NCBI RefSeq assembly: GCF_004197395.1
Contig: NZ_SELS01000068.1
Span: 1 to 38,650 of the forward strand
Reading direction: 5' to 3'
DNA: 38,650 nt
Source: Paraburkholderia sp. UYCP14C
GTDB lineage: Bacteria > Pseudomonadota > Gammaproteobacteria > Burkholderiales > Burkholderiaceae
Shown: positions 14,388-23,738 of the stretch, piece after piece
How the letters are laid out: each line of letters opens with the position of its first letter
Position numbering within the stretch: the first letter of the stretch is position 1
Notes under the pieces: model-generated
Seen by the model: only the letters and a program-made list of their open reading frames with translations
What the model was told of the DNA's origin: nothing
Databases searched by the model: none
Program-made: the position numbers and the translations under genes

Positions 14388-17300
14388 ATGTCGTCAGTTT
14401 TCTTCGATCGGGAAAGCATTGCGGAATGGCTCGGTGAGCACACCGTCGCCAAGGCGCGCTCGGTGGGCGCGGTCAGCAACGTCAAATGGCAGGGCGACAC
14501 GCTGTCGGGCGACGTGCAGGGCTCGCAGCCGCAGCCGTACCGGACGCGGGTTCGCTTTCGTACCGATGGCGGGTCGCCGTGGGCCGAAGGTGCATGCACG
14601 TGCCCGGTCGGCCGTAATTGCAAGCACGTCGCGGCCCTGCTGCTCGCGGAACTCGACTACCACGACGAGATGGATCACATCACGCAGGTCGAGGACGACA
14701 GCGATCCGGCAACGTCGGAGGTGTTCATCGCGCGACGGATCACGGTCCCGGGCGTGCTGCCGTCCGCATCGCCATCACCGTCTTCATCTCCCGGTGTGCG
14801 CCCCGAACTGGTCAGTTGGCTCGAGCGGTTTCGCGCGCGCGCTCGCGCGGCCGACGCCGCCGCCGAAAAAGATGCCGCCCGCAAGGTGGAAACGCCACGC
14901 AAGGAAACGCTCGCCTATCGGCTCAACTGGTCGCGTTTCCATCTGCGCCACGAAGTCGTGCTGCATCGCGCGCGCTGCGACGCGGACGGCGTGATCGTCG
15001 AAGTCGGCGACAGCTGGGGCGACGTCGAGGGCGCGCTGCTCAGGCAGCCGCGCTTCGTGTCCGACGAAGACCTGTCGATCCTGCGCGGCCTGTGGCTCGG
15101 CCGCTCGCGCGAGGATTTGGGCCAGTTCGTGCTGCGCGGCACGAGCGGCGCGGAGACGCTGCAAAAGCTGATCGCGACCGGGCGCCTGTTCTTCGACTTC
15201 AGGATCGCGCCGGGGCAGGTCGGACCGACGCCGCTCGCGCGCGCCGCCGACCGGCCCGGGCGCATCGAATGGGAGCCGCTCGCCGACGAGCGCCTGCGTC
15301 CGGTGCTGCGCACCGAACCGCGCGCGAGCATGGTGCTGCCGACCGAGCCGGTCTGGTACGTGGACGGCGTCGCCAACGAGGCGGGCGTGGTGCCGCTGTC
15401 GCTGCCGTTCCAGCAACTGCCCGATTACCTCGCGATGCCGCCGATCTCGCTCGCCGAAGCGCCGCTCGTTGCGTCGGTGTTGCGCGAGATCGCGCCCGAG
15501 CTGCCGCTGCCGCCGACCCACGACGCGCCCGCGATCCGGGTGATCGACGTCGAGCCGGTGCCGGTGCTGACGCTGAACAGCCACGCGCTGCCCGGCGCGG
15601 CGAAGGGTATCAAAACGGCGAAATCGGCGAAATCCGCGAAGACCGCGGAGCGCAAGTCCGCGGCGGTCGAGCTGGCCGCCGCGAGCTTCGATTACGACGG
15701 CGTCAGCATCAACGCCGACAGCAGCGTGACGCTGGTGCCGCTGCCGGGCGGCGACGTGATTCACATCCGCCGGCGCTACGACGCTGAAAAAAAGCGTCTG
15801 CTGGAATTGCGCAAGACCGGTCTGCAAAAGGTGCCGACGCGCAACATGCAGGCGTCGCGTCTGTTGCCCGACACGATGCTCGGTCTGCCCGACACCGACG
15901 CGTGGTCCGAGTTCGTCAACGACGCGGTGCCGGATCTGCTCGCGAAGGGCTGGCGCGTGACGATGGCGCCCGAGTTCCGCTACAACGTGATCGAGATCGA
16001 CGCGATCGACGGTACCGCGCAGCAAGCCGGCGACGGCTGGTTCGATCTGGAGATGGGCATCCGCGTCGGCGAGCGCAACGTGCGGCTCGAGCCGCTGCTG
16101 GCCGACCTGTTCCGGCGCGACCGGCGCTGGCTCTCCGGCGCGCTGGAAAGCATCCGCGACGACGAGCCGATCGAACTGAAGACCGAGGAGAACAAGCGCC
16201 TGCGGCTGCGCGCCGATCGTCTGAAGCCGGTGGTGCGGGTGCTGGTCGATCTGTTCGATTCACTCGGCGGCGCGCTTGCCGAAGGCGTGCCGCTGCGGGT
16301 GCCCGCGGTCGACGCCGGCCGTCTCGATGCGCTGCACGACACCGGCCGCTGGCAGTTCAGCGGCGACGACTCGATCCGCGAACTCGCGCGCCGCCTGCAA
16401 GCCGGTCCGGGTCTGCGCGAAGTGCCGGTGCCGCGCGGTCTGAAGGCCGAACTGCGTGCGTATCAGCATCAGGGCCTGAACTGGATGCAGTTCCTGCGCG
16501 AACAGGATCTGGCCGGCGTGCTGGCCGACGACATGGGGCTCGGCAAAACCGTGCAGACGCTCGCGCACATTCTCGCGGAGAAGGAGGCGGGGCGGCTTAC
16601 GAACCCCGCGCTGATCGTCGTGCCGACCACGCTCGTGCACAACTGGCGCGAGGAAGCGCGCCGCTTCGCACCGGAACTGAAAGTGCTGGCGCTGAACGGG
16701 CCGCAGAGGAAGGAGCGCTTCGAGCAGATCGGCGAACACGAACTGATCCTGACCACTTATGCGCTGCTGTGGCGCGATCAGAAAGTGCTCGCCGAACACG
16801 ACTACCATCTGCTGATTCTCGACGAGGCGCAGTACGTGAAGAACGCGAGCACCAAGGCCGCGCAGGCGATTCGCGGCTTGCGCGCGAGGCATCGGCTGTG
16901 TCTGACGGGCACGCCGCTCGAGAATCATCTCGGCGAACTGTGGTCGCAGTTCGATTTTCTGCTGCCGGGCTTTCTCGGCAGCCAGAAGGACTTCACGCGA
17001 CGCTGGCGCAACCCGATCGAAAAGAACGGCGACGACGTGCGCCGCGCGTTGCTCGCGCGCCGGATCCGGCCGTTCATGCTGCGCCGTCGCAAGGACGAGG
17101 TTGCAAAGGAGTTGCCGCCGAAGACGACGATCGTGTGCCCGGTCGATCTCGAAGGCGCGCAGCGCGACCTGTACGAAACCGTGCGCACGGCGATGCAGCA
17201 GAAGGTGCGCGCGGCGGTCAGCGCGCAGGGGCTCGCGCGCAGCCACATCATCGTGCTCGATGCGTTGCTGAAGCTGCGCCAGGTGTGCTGCGATCCGCGG

Positions 17301-17915
17301 CTCGTGCGCATCGCCAGCGGTATCACGGACGGCTCGGGCGTGGGCGCGGGAGCGGTCGCCGGCGGCGGCGAGCGCGCGATGCGCTCGGCCAAGCTCGATC
17401 TGCTGCTGTCGATGCTGCCCGAGCTGATCGAGGAGGGGCGTCGCGTGCTGCTGTTCTCGCAGTTCACCGGCATGCTCGCGCTGATCGCCGAGGCGCTCGA
17501 CGAAGCCGCGATCCCGTACGCGATGCTGACGGGCGACACGGCCGATCGCGTGAGCCCGGTCGAGCGATTCCAGCAGGGCGAGGTGCCGCTGTTCCTGATC
17601 AGCCTGAAGGCGGGCGGCGTGGGGCTGAACCTGACCGCCGCCGACACGGTGATCCACTACGACCCGTGGTGGAACCCGGCGGCCGAAAACCAGGCGACCG
17701 ACCGCGCGCATCGGCTGGGACAGGACAAGCCGGTCTTCGTGTACAAGTTGATCGCGGCCGGCAGCATCGAGGAAAAGATCGTCGAACTGCAGGAGCACAA
17801 GGCCGGGCTCGCCGACAGCATTCTCGCGGAAGACGCGGCGGGCGCCGCGAAGTTCTCGGACGATGACCTGGACGCGCTGTTCGCGCCAATGCCGGAGATC
17901 GAAGGCGCGCGCTGA
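14388..17915 (+). CDS. SNF2-family helicase with N-terminal SWIM zinc finger
   Basis: An 1175-residue ATP-dependent DNA translocase. The SWIM finger CxCx5CxH is intact (Cys70, Cys72, Cys78, His80 in ACTCPVGRNCKHVAALLL). A long middle part (about 100-680) includes a Lys/Ala/Ser-rich linker (KTAKSAKSAKTAERKSAA, about 405-422). The SNF2 motor follows: DDMGLGKTVQT (Walker A, about 715), LILDEAQYVKN (Walker B, about 809-819), LTGTPLENHLGELWSQFDFL, and the second RecA lobe with LLFSQFTGMLALI, SLKAGGVGLNLTAADTVIHY and NQATDRAHRLGQ. All motor motifs are present, so it should be active. The start at 14388 (MSSVFFDRES) has only a modest ribosome site (CAGGA, 12 bases away). It stands alone. Role in repair, transcription or chromosome upkeep cannot be told from sequence. 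Confidence 0.93.
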   Translation: MSSVFFDRESIAEWLGEHTVAKARSVGAVSNVKWQGDTLSGDVQGSQPQPYRTRVRFRTDGGSPWAEGACTCPVGRNCKHVAALLLAELDYHDEMDHITQVEDDSDPATSEVFIARRITVPGVLPSASPSPSSSPGVRPELVSWLERFRARARAADAAAEKDAARKVETPRKETLAYRLNWSRFHLRHEVVLHRARCDADGVIVEVGDSWGDVEGALLRQPRFVSDEDLSILRGLWLGRSREDLGQFVLRGTSGAETLQKLIATGRLFFDFRIAPGQVGPTPLARAADRPGRIEWEPLADERLRPVLRTEPRASMVLPTEPVWYVDGVANEAGVVPLSLPFQQLPDYLAMPPISLAEAPLVASVLREIAPELPLPPTHDAPAIRVIDVEPVPVLTLNSHALPGAAKGIKTAKSAKSAKTAERKSAAVELAAASFDYDGVSINADSSVTLVPLPGGDVIHIRRRYDAEKKRLLELRKTGLQKVPTRNMQASRLLPDTMLGLPDTDAWSEFVNDAVPDLLAKGWRVTMAPEFRYNVIEIDAIDGTAQQAGDGWFDLEMGIRVGERNVRLEPLLADLFRRDRRWLSGALESIRDDEPIELKTEENKRLRLRADRLKPVVRVLVDLFDSLGGALAEGVPLRVPAVDAGRLDALHDTGRWQFSGDDSIRELARRLQAGPGLREVPVPRGLKAELRAYQHQGLNWMQFLREQDLAGVLADDMGLGKTVQTLAHILAEKEAGRLTNPALIVVPTTLVHNWREEARRFAPELKVLALNGPQRKERFEQIGEHELILTTYALLWRDQKVLAEHDYHLLILDEAQYVKNASTKAAQAIRGLRARHRLCLTGTPLENHLGELWSQFDFLLPGFLGSQKDFTRRWRNPIEKNGDDVRRALLARRIRPFMLRRRKDEVAKELPPKTTIVCPVDLEGAQRDLYETVRTAMQQKVRAAVSAQGLARSHIIVLDALLKLRQVCCDPRLVRIASGITDGSGVGAGAVAGGGERAMRSAKLDLLLSMLPELIEEGRRVLLFSQFTGMLALIAEALDEAAIPYAMLTGDTADRVSPVERFQQGEVPLFLISLKAGGVGLNLTAADTVIHYDPWWNPAAENQATDRAHRLGQDKPVFVYKLIAAGSIEEKIVELQEHKAGLADSILAEDAAGAAKFSDDDLDALFAPMPEIEGAR

Positions 17916-18167
17916 CCGCGCGAGCTAGCGACCGAACCAGGCAACGCAGATGGGTCGCGCGGGCACACAAGTGGAAGATCTGACGCGTTGACGCAACGCC
18001 AAAGGGGCCAGACTGTAACAAAAAGTCTGTGTGTGTAAATTGTCGGCGAAGGGGACTTCAACTCATACCAATTTGGGACTCGCGCGGTGTAAGACTTGCG
18101 AGTCGGGCGCAAGCTTACGGCGTGTAATAAATGCTTGTGCAGCGGTTACAAAGGAAGTTCTTTCATC

Positions 18168-18196
18168 TTGAGCACGGCTTTGCGGCGGGCTAATGT
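18168..18196 (+). promoter_or_regulatory. Promoter candidate for a small RNA
   Basis: TTGAGC (18168-18173), exactly 17 bases, then TAATGT (18191-18196), a moderate sigma-70 pair. A perfect palindrome GTAACGTTAC (18195-18204) covers the expected start site and could be an operator. Confidence 0.35.
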
Positions 18197-18202
18197 AACG
18201 TT

Positions 18203-18283
18203 ACTCGCGCGGTTAGACCCCGGCGAGCGTGTGTAGTGTTTTTGAGCGGCGTTGCTTCGACAGGAGCGACGCCGCATTTTTTT
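18203..18283 (+). ncRNA. Candidate small RNA ending in a strong terminator
   Basis: In the 1039-base gap between the SNF2 and response regulator genes, a promoter-like pair with 17-base spacing is followed about 85 bases later by an excellent intrinsic terminator, with no ORF or ribosome site between. This is the layout of a free-standing small RNA of about 80 nt. Alternatively the terminator may end a long 3' tail of the SNF2 message. I do not recognise the RNA. Confidence 0.4.
18246..18283 (+). terminator. Rho-independent terminator
   Basis: GCGGCGTTGCT (18246-18256) pairs with AGCGACGCCGC (18265-18275), 11 bp with one T-G wobble and an 8-base loop, followed by A and seven T (18277-18283). 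Plus direction only. Confidence 0.88.
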
Positions 18284-18954
18284 GCCCGCGACCCTGACGC
18301 GATGCATCACGTGCTGGCGGTCCGTCACGCGTGACACTTCTGCATCGATTCGCCCAATGCATACCAGTCGGACGCCTTCCTACAATTTGAGGCTTGCGTT
18401 TTGCTTTCGATTTTGTCAATTACCCCGAATGGCAACTCACCGGCGGCGAAATCTAACAATGTTTAAACGATTTATTTTGAGATTATTCTTATACTGAATA
18501 CGCAATTGTTAAATAAGAGTACTTTGAAGGAATCTTAAGGCCGATAAGCGGACGTGTGACCAAAGTCCGCGCCATCAAGGCTCTGCGATCCTGCAATGTG
18601 ACTTCCTCGCGCGCGCCGCCCGGTGCTGGCCGAGCGGAGGAACGTAAAAAACGCGTCAACTGTTTTCAATTAGGGTTTTTCGCGACGGATTGTCGGTACA
18701 CGGCAAGCGAGACAAATGAGGGTTTTCGATTATCATGATCTGCCCTGCATAATCGCTATGGAAATTAGATATATGCGCTGATTTCGGCTTCACGAAAGCA
18801 GCGTCATGGCGGGGGTACGGCGAGGGGCCATTAATCAGGAAGTAGCAGCCGGAGTTTTTTGGGAAGCCGGATCGGCGGTGCTGTGCCGTCATCCCGGTCG
18901 TCAGCCGATTTACCGGCCGTCAGCCACGAAGGCGCTGTTGCGTTGTGGGGTTTT
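18284..18954 (+). promoter_or_regulatory. AT-rich upstream region of the response regulator operon
   Basis: About 670 bases without a convincing gene. It holds a perfect palindrome GTCACGCGTGAC (18324-18335), an AT-rich block around 18455-18520, two AGGGTTTT elements (18672-18679 and 18719-18726), and a good -10 box CATAAT (18748-18753) whose -35 position falls just after the second element. Transcription of the regulator operon may start near 18760, giving a leader of about 195 bases. ORFs here are short and lack ribosome sites. Confidence 0.4.
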
Positions 18955-19695
18955 ATGAGAATTGCTGTCCTCGATGATGATTCGGCTCAGGCCGATCTTG
19001 TGTGTCAAACGCTGTCCGCCGCAGGACATGTCTGTCACGCGTTTGGCGCAGGGCGCGAACTCGTGCGCCAGTTGCGTCGCCAGACGTTCGACCTGCTGGT
19101 GCTCGACTGGAACGTTCCCGACATGTCGGGCGAAGAGGTGCTGCGCTGGGTGCGCGAAAGCCTGTCCGAGCGCTTGCCGGTGCTGTTCATCACGAGCCGC
19201 GGTCGGGAAACCGACATCACTTCGATTCTGAATATCGGTGCGGACGACTACCTGGTCAAACCCGTGTCAGGGGCGGTGTTGCTCGCGCGGGTCGGCTCGC
19301 TGCTGCGCCGCGCCTATTACCTGAAGCCGCCGGCGACCAGGGAAGTGTTCGGCGACTTCGAGTTCGACCTGAGCGCCAAGCACGTCGTCGTGCGAGGCAC
19401 GCCGGTCTCCGTCACACAGAAAGAGTTCGAACTCGCGCTGCTGCTGTTCCAGCATATGAGCCGGCCGCTGTCGCGCGCACACATTCTCGACGTGATCTGG
19501 AAACAGGCCACCGACATCCCGTCCCGCACGATGGACACCCACGTGTCGATGTTGCGCAGCAAGCTCGGTCTGCGCCCGGAGCAGGGTTATCGTCTCACGC
19601 CGATCTACGGCTATGGTTACCGCCTCGAACGGATCGAAGTCGACACGCCCCCGGCCGCCGACGACGAACCCACTGAAGAAGCGGGGGAGGCGTGA
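18955..19695 (+). CDS. OmpR/PhoB-type response regulator
   Basis: A 246-residue two-component regulator. The receiver domain (1-115) has the acidic pocket Asp7-Asp8-Asp9, phospho-acceptor Asp51 (LLVLDWNVPDMSG), Thr80 and Lys102 (DDYLVKPVSG), all intact. The C-terminal winged helix (about 130-225) includes VSVTQKEFELALLLFQHMSR, SRTMDTHVSMLRSKLG and YGYGYRLERI. The start at 18955 (MRIAVLDDDS) has GGGG 5-6 bases upstream and gives the family N-terminus; the frame is open from 18859. The stop codon overlaps the next start (GTGA), so it is co-translated with the LysM/FecR protein, and the CHASE2 kinase in the same operon is its obvious partner. Target genes unknown. Confidence 0.93.
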   Translation: MRIAVLDDDSAQADLVCQTLSAAGHVCHAFGAGRELVRQLRRQTFDLLVLDWNVPDMSGEEVLRWVRESLSERLPVLFITSRGRETDITSILNIGADDYLVKPVSGAVLLARVGSLLRRAYYLKPPATREVFGDFEFDLSAKHVVVRGTPVSVTQKEFELALLLFQHMSRPLSRAHILDVIWKQATDIPSRTMDTHVSMLRSKLGLRPEQGYRLTPIYGYGYRLERIEVDTPPAADDEPTEEAGEA

Positions 19696-21143
19696 CGGCC
19701 TGCATGGATCGGGCAGTGTGCGGCAGTGCCTCCATGCCCGGCCGTCGCGCGGCCGCGTGGCTTGCCGCGGCCTGTCTGATTGCAACGGGCGCGTCCGGCT
19801 GGAGCGCGCTCGCGCACGCGCAGCCTGCGCGCGGCAAGTCCGGTGCGAAGGCGTCGCCGGTCTACGCTTCGTACACGACGCACGAAGGCGACACGCTGTA
19901 CGAGATCGCCGCCCGCTACATGGCCGACCCGACCGACTGGGCGCTGTTGAGCAGCCTCAATCACGTGCCCGCGCCGCGCCGCATGCCGGCCGGCATCGTG
20001 CTGCGTCTGCCGTCCCCAAGGCTGCGCCAGGATCGCGACACGGCGCGGGTGGTCGCAACCAGCGGTCCGGTCGAGCACGCGTTCGACTCGAGCCCTTACC
20101 TGCCGTTGAAAACCGGTGCAACGCTTGCCGAAGGCGACCGCTTGCGTACCGGCGCGAACGGTTTCGTGACGCTCGAACTGCCCGACGGCTCGTACCTGAC
20201 GGTCGCGCAGAACGGCGAACTCAATATCGAGAAGCTGCGGCACGTCACGCTGACCGGCGCGGCCGATCGCATCTTCGACCTGCACGCCGGCGAGGTGGAG
20301 AGCCAGGTCACGCATGCGACGAAACGCGACGATCGCTTCCAGATCCGTTCGCCTTCAGTGGTCGCCGGGGTGCGCGGCACGCGTTTTCGCGTCGACTACG
20401 ACGGCGGCACGCAGACCACCGCGGTGGCCGTGCTCGATGGCGCGGTCGGCGTCGATCCGGCCACGCGGCATGGCCAGAGCGCCGCGCCGGCGCCGGGCAG
20501 ACCATTGCAGGCGTCAGAGCAACTGGTCAAGGCAAGCTTCGGCAACGTCACGCACTCGGGCGGCGCGATCGGCAGTCCGGTCCAGCTGTTGCCTGCACCC
20601 GCGCTCGCGAAGCCTGCACACGTGCAGGACGGTAAAACCGTCGCGTTCGACGTCAACCCCGCCGAGCATGCGGTCGGCTATCGGCTGCAGATTTCGCACG
20701 ACGCCGATCAGCTCGACCTGGTGCGCGACCTGCGCGTGAGCGCGCCGCACGCCGACTTCGGCGACCTGCCGGACGGCACGTACTTCGTGCGGGTCGCGTC
20801 GACCGATAGCAACGGCCTCGACGGCCTGCCGAACGTGTACGCGTTCGAGCGCCGCCAGTTAGGGCTGGACGCGTCGGCCGCGCAGCGTGCGAATAGCCGC
20901 GACTACGAATTCCGCTGGTTCGTCAGCCACAGCGACGTGCCGACGCGTTTCCGCTTCGTGCTCGCGAAGACGGCCGATCTGAGCCAACCCGTGATCGATC
21001 GCACCGATCTGCCCGGCGGCGAACTCGTGATCACCGATCTGCCGCCGGGCGTCTATTACTGGACGATCGTCGCCGAGCAGTTCGACAACGGCCGCTTCTA
21101 CGAAAAGAGCAGTCCGGTCCGCTCCTTTACGCTGGCGCGCTGA
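19692..21143 (+). CDS. Exported LysM-FecR domain protein
   Basis: A 483-residue periplasmic protein. A signal peptide (RRAAAWLAAACLIATGASGW, cleavage near AHAQ) is followed by a LysM peptidoglycan-binding domain (about 58-106; YTTHEGDTLYEIAARYMADP, NHVPAPRRMPAGIVLRLP) and a FecR domain (about 130-255; LKTGATLAEGDRLRTGANGF, SPSVVAGVRGTRFRVDYDGG). The rest (about 300-480) looks like two beta-sandwich repeats (YRLQISHDADQLDLVRDLRV; TRFRFVLAKTADLSQPVIDR). The GTG at 19692 overlaps the regulator's stop but is only one base after GGGGGAGG; ATG 19704 or 19734 are alternatives. Between a response regulator and its kinase, it is probably a cell-wall-bound signal input or accessory for the CHASE2 sensor (inference). 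Confidence 0.86.
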   Translation: MTACMDRAVCGSASMPGRRAAAWLAAACLIATGASGWSALAHAQPARGKSGAKASPVYASYTTHEGDTLYEIAARYMADPTDWALLSSLNHVPAPRRMPAGIVLRLPSPRLRQDRDTARVVATSGPVEHAFDSSPYLPLKTGATLAEGDRLRTGANGFVTLELPDGSYLTVAQNGELNIEKLRHVTLTGAADRIFDLHAGEVESQVTHATKRDDRFQIRSPSVVAGVRGTRFRVDYDGGTQTTAVAVLDGAVGVDPATRHGQSAAPAPGRPLQASEQLVKASFGNVTHSGGAIGSPVQLLPAPALAKPAHVQDGKTVAFDVNPAEHAVGYRLQISHDADQLDLVRDLRVSAPHADFGDLPDGTYFVRVASTDSNGLDGLPNVYAFERRQLGLDASAAQRANSRDYEFRWFVSHSDVPTRFRFVLAKTADLSQPVIDRTDLPGGELVITDLPPGVYYWTIVAEQFDNGRFYEKSSPVRSFTLAR

Positions 21144-21209
21144 CGCTGTTAGATTCACGGGGCCGGCCTGCTGGCCGATCCGTGCTCCAGTTCCCGACCC
21201 CATCGCCCT

Positions 21210-23696
21210 TTGCACGCCACTTCTACGCGACTGAGCCTCGATCCGCGCGCCCGTTTCGGCCGGCGCGCCGACCGGCGCTTTCTGATCGAGTGGGTCAGCG
21301 TCGGCTGCCTCGGCCTCGTGGTGATCCTGCTGACGTCGTTCGGGCACATCGGCGCCTCCGTCGATCTGCTGGTGTACGACCAGTTTCTGAAGCTGCGCGG
21401 GCAGCCGCTGCTGTCCGACATCGTCGTCGTCGAGATCGACAACGCCAGCATCGACCAGCTCGGCCGCTGGCCGTGGTCGCGCAGCGTGCACGCGCGGCTG
21501 CTCGAGCAGATCGCCGCGGCCAAACCCGCCGCGGTGATCTACGACGTGCTGTTCACCGAGCCCAACGTCGACGACGCCCAGCTCGGCCATGCAATCGCGC
21601 TGAGCCCGACCTATCTGCCCGTGCTGCTGGCCCCGCCCGACGCGAGCGGTGAGCGCACCGTCGACGAACCCGTCGCGCCGCTCGCGCAGGCCGCGGCTGG
21701 GCTCGGTCACATCAATTTCGAGGTGGACAGCGACGGCATCGTGCGCAGCGTCGCCCGCTTCCAGGGCGACGAGCGAGCGCGCTGGCCGCAGCTGACGGTG
21801 CTCGTCGCCGACGCGGTCGAACGCGGCAAGCTGCATCTGCGCGGCGGGCTGCCGCCGCGCCGCTCGAACGAGCCTGCGCGCGGCAGCGACGACGGCGGCG
21901 AAGACCGCTTCCTGATTCCGTTCGGCCCGAACGCCGCGAACTGCGCGAAGCTCAGTTTCGCCGACGTGCTCGCCGGCAAGGTGCCGACCGATCAGCTGCG
22001 CGGGCGCATCGTGGTGATCGGCGTGACGGCGTCGGGCCTGTACGACCGCTTCGCGACGCCGGTATCGGGCGAGCTCGGTCCGCTGCCCGGCGCCTACATC
22101 CACGCGAACGTGCTCGACACGCTGCTGACCGGCCGCGAGATCCAGCCGGTCGCGCTGTGGGTCGTGTTCGCGGCGGCTCTCGGGCCGCTGGCCGCGCTGC
22201 TTGCCGGCTTTCTCGTGCTGTCGCCGCGCCGCTCGCTATTGCTGACCGGCGCGCTGATAGTGCTCGCCGCGGCCGGCAGCGCGCTGCTGCTCTACGGCGG
22301 CCGGCTGTGGATCTCGCCGGTGCCGGCGATTCTCGGCGTCGTGATCGTCTATCCGATCTGGAACTGGCGGCGCCTCGAAATGACGATGGCGTATCTGCGA
22401 GGCGAGCTGCAACGTCTCGCCGACGAGCCGCATCTGCTGCCCGAAACGCCGAAGCGCCGCCGCGAGTTCGGCGGCGACGTGCTGGAACAGCACATGGCGC
22501 TGATGGCTCAGGCCGCGCAACGGGTGCAGGACATGAAGCGCTTCGTGTGGGACAGCCTCGACAGCGTGCCGGAGCCGATTCTCGTCAGCGACGTGGGCGG
22601 CGTCGTGCTGATCGCAAATCACGCGGCGAAAGCACATTTCGCGCGGCTCGGCGCGTCGATGCCCGAGGGCCAGCCGATGCGTAGCGTGCTCGGCGGCCTC
22701 ACGCTCGTCAAGACGATCGACGCCGGCGCGGCCTCGGACAACGAGCGCAATCTGTCCGCGCACGCGCACTGGCCGGCATTGCTCGATCCGACGCGCGGCG
22801 AGTTCGCGGCGCTGATGGCGCAGGGCGTCGAGGTGCGCGACGCGAACGAGCGCGACCATCTGCTGCGCTATGCGACCTGCACTAACGCGCAGGGTGAGAC
22901 GACCGGCTGGATCGCCGGTCTCGTCGACGTGTCGGCGCTGCATGCGGCCGAGCGTCAGCGCGAAGACGCGCTGCGGCTGCTGTCGCACGACATGCGCTCG
23001 CCGCAGGCGTCGATCATTGCGCTGGTCGAGATCGAGCGCGCGCGGACCGAGCCGGCGCTGGCGCGCAGCCTGCTCGAGCGGATCGAACGCTACGCGCAAC
23101 GCGCGCTCACGCTCGCCGACGACTTCGTGCAACTGGCGCGCGCCGAATCGCAGGCCTATGTGCTCGAGCCGCTGAGCCTGACCGAGCTGGTGATCGATGC
23201 GAGCGACGAGGTCTGGCCGCAGGCGCACGCGAAGCGCATCACGCTGCATACGGAAACCGGGGCCGACACCGACGACGATCCGTGGATCTGCGCCGACCGC
23301 TCACTGATGACACGCGCGCTCGTCAACATTCTGAACAACGCGGTCAAGTACAGTCCGCCCGACACGCGCATCGTGTGCAGCTTCGCGAGCCAGCCTGCGG
23401 CAAAGCGCGCGGGCAGCGCGGCGCCGCGCGTGTCGTGCACGATCCGCGACCAGGGCTATGGCATTCCGAAGGAGCAGCAAGCGGGGCTGTTCGAGCGCTT
23501 TCGCCGTTTTCACGAGGCGGAGCGGCCGGAAGTGGGCGGTGCGGGGCTCGGCATGGCGTTCATCAAAACCGTCGTCACGCGCCACGGGGGCAGCGTCGAG
23601 GTGGTCAGCGCGCCCGGCGAGGGGACGGCCTTTACGATCTGGCTGCCCGCGCTCGACGACGCGCCACTCGACCAATTGAGCTCACCGCGCGCGTGA
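21210..23696 (+). CDS. CHASE2-domain sensor histidine kinase
   Basis: An 828-residue membrane kinase. One helix (about 26-48) leads to a periplasmic CHASE2 domain (about 50-310; VDLLVYDQFLKLRGQPLLSD, LGRWPWSRSVHARLLEQIAA, GAYIHANVLDTLLTGREIQP), three more helices follow (about 313-390), then a PAS-like segment (FVWDSLDSVPEPILVSDVGG) and the kinase core: His593 in LLSHDMRSPQASI, NILNNAVKYSPP (N box), IRDQGYGIP (G1), FERFRRF and GGAGLGMAFIKTVV (G2). All catalytic boxes are intact. No ATG is available after the in-frame stop at 21141-21143; TTG at 21210 gives the expected N-terminus but has no ribosome site, so the start is uncertain and coupling to the upstream gene is likely. It should phosphorylate the regulator at 18955. 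Confidence 0.92.
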   Translation: MHATSTRLSLDPRARFGRRADRRFLIEWVSVGCLGLVVILLTSFGHIGASVDLLVYDQFLKLRGQPLLSDIVVVEIDNASIDQLGRWPWSRSVHARLLEQIAAAKPAAVIYDVLFTEPNVDDAQLGHAIALSPTYLPVLLAPPDASGERTVDEPVAPLAQAAAGLGHINFEVDSDGIVRSVARFQGDERARWPQLTVLVADAVERGKLHLRGGLPPRRSNEPARGSDDGGEDRFLIPFGPNAANCAKLSFADVLAGKVPTDQLRGRIVVIGVTASGLYDRFATPVSGELGPLPGAYIHANVLDTLLTGREIQPVALWVVFAAALGPLAALLAGFLVLSPRRSLLLTGALIVLAAAGSALLLYGGRLWISPVPAILGVVIVYPIWNWRRLEMTMAYLRGELQRLADEPHLLPETPKRRREFGGDVLEQHMALMAQAAQRVQDMKRFVWDSLDSVPEPILVSDVGGVVLIANHAAKAHFARLGASMPEGQPMRSVLGGLTLVKTIDAGAASDNERNLSAHAHWPALLDPTRGEFAALMAQGVEVRDANERDHLLRYATCTNAQGETTGWIAGLVDVSALHAAERQREDALRLLSHDMRSPQASIIALVEIERARTEPALARSLLERIERYAQRALTLADDFVQLARAESQAYVLEPLSLTELVIDASDEVWPQAHAKRITLHTETGADTDDDPWICADRSLMTRALVNILNNAVKYSPPDTRIVCSFASQPAAKRAGSAAPRVSCTIRDQGYGIPKEQQAGLFERFRRFHEAERPEVGGAGLGMAFIKTVVTRHGGSVEVVSAPGEGTAFTIWLPALDDAPLDQLSSPRA

Positions 23697-23738
23697 GGCG
23701 CCTTCGACGTATTCGATGTACTGGAGAGAAAACAAGAA

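Noticed and set aside
15784-15800. A AAA AAG heptamer in phase within the SNF2 gene, a possible frameshift site
   Set aside because: The main frame continues intact through all helicase motifs. The -1 frame is open only because of GC bias and encodes Arg-rich sequence without a domain, and I saw no clear stem-loop behind it.
18146-18738. Small ORFs in the AT-rich gap before the response regulator
   Set aside because: They lack ribosome sites, have no recognisable domain, and one runs through the strong terminator at 18246-18283.
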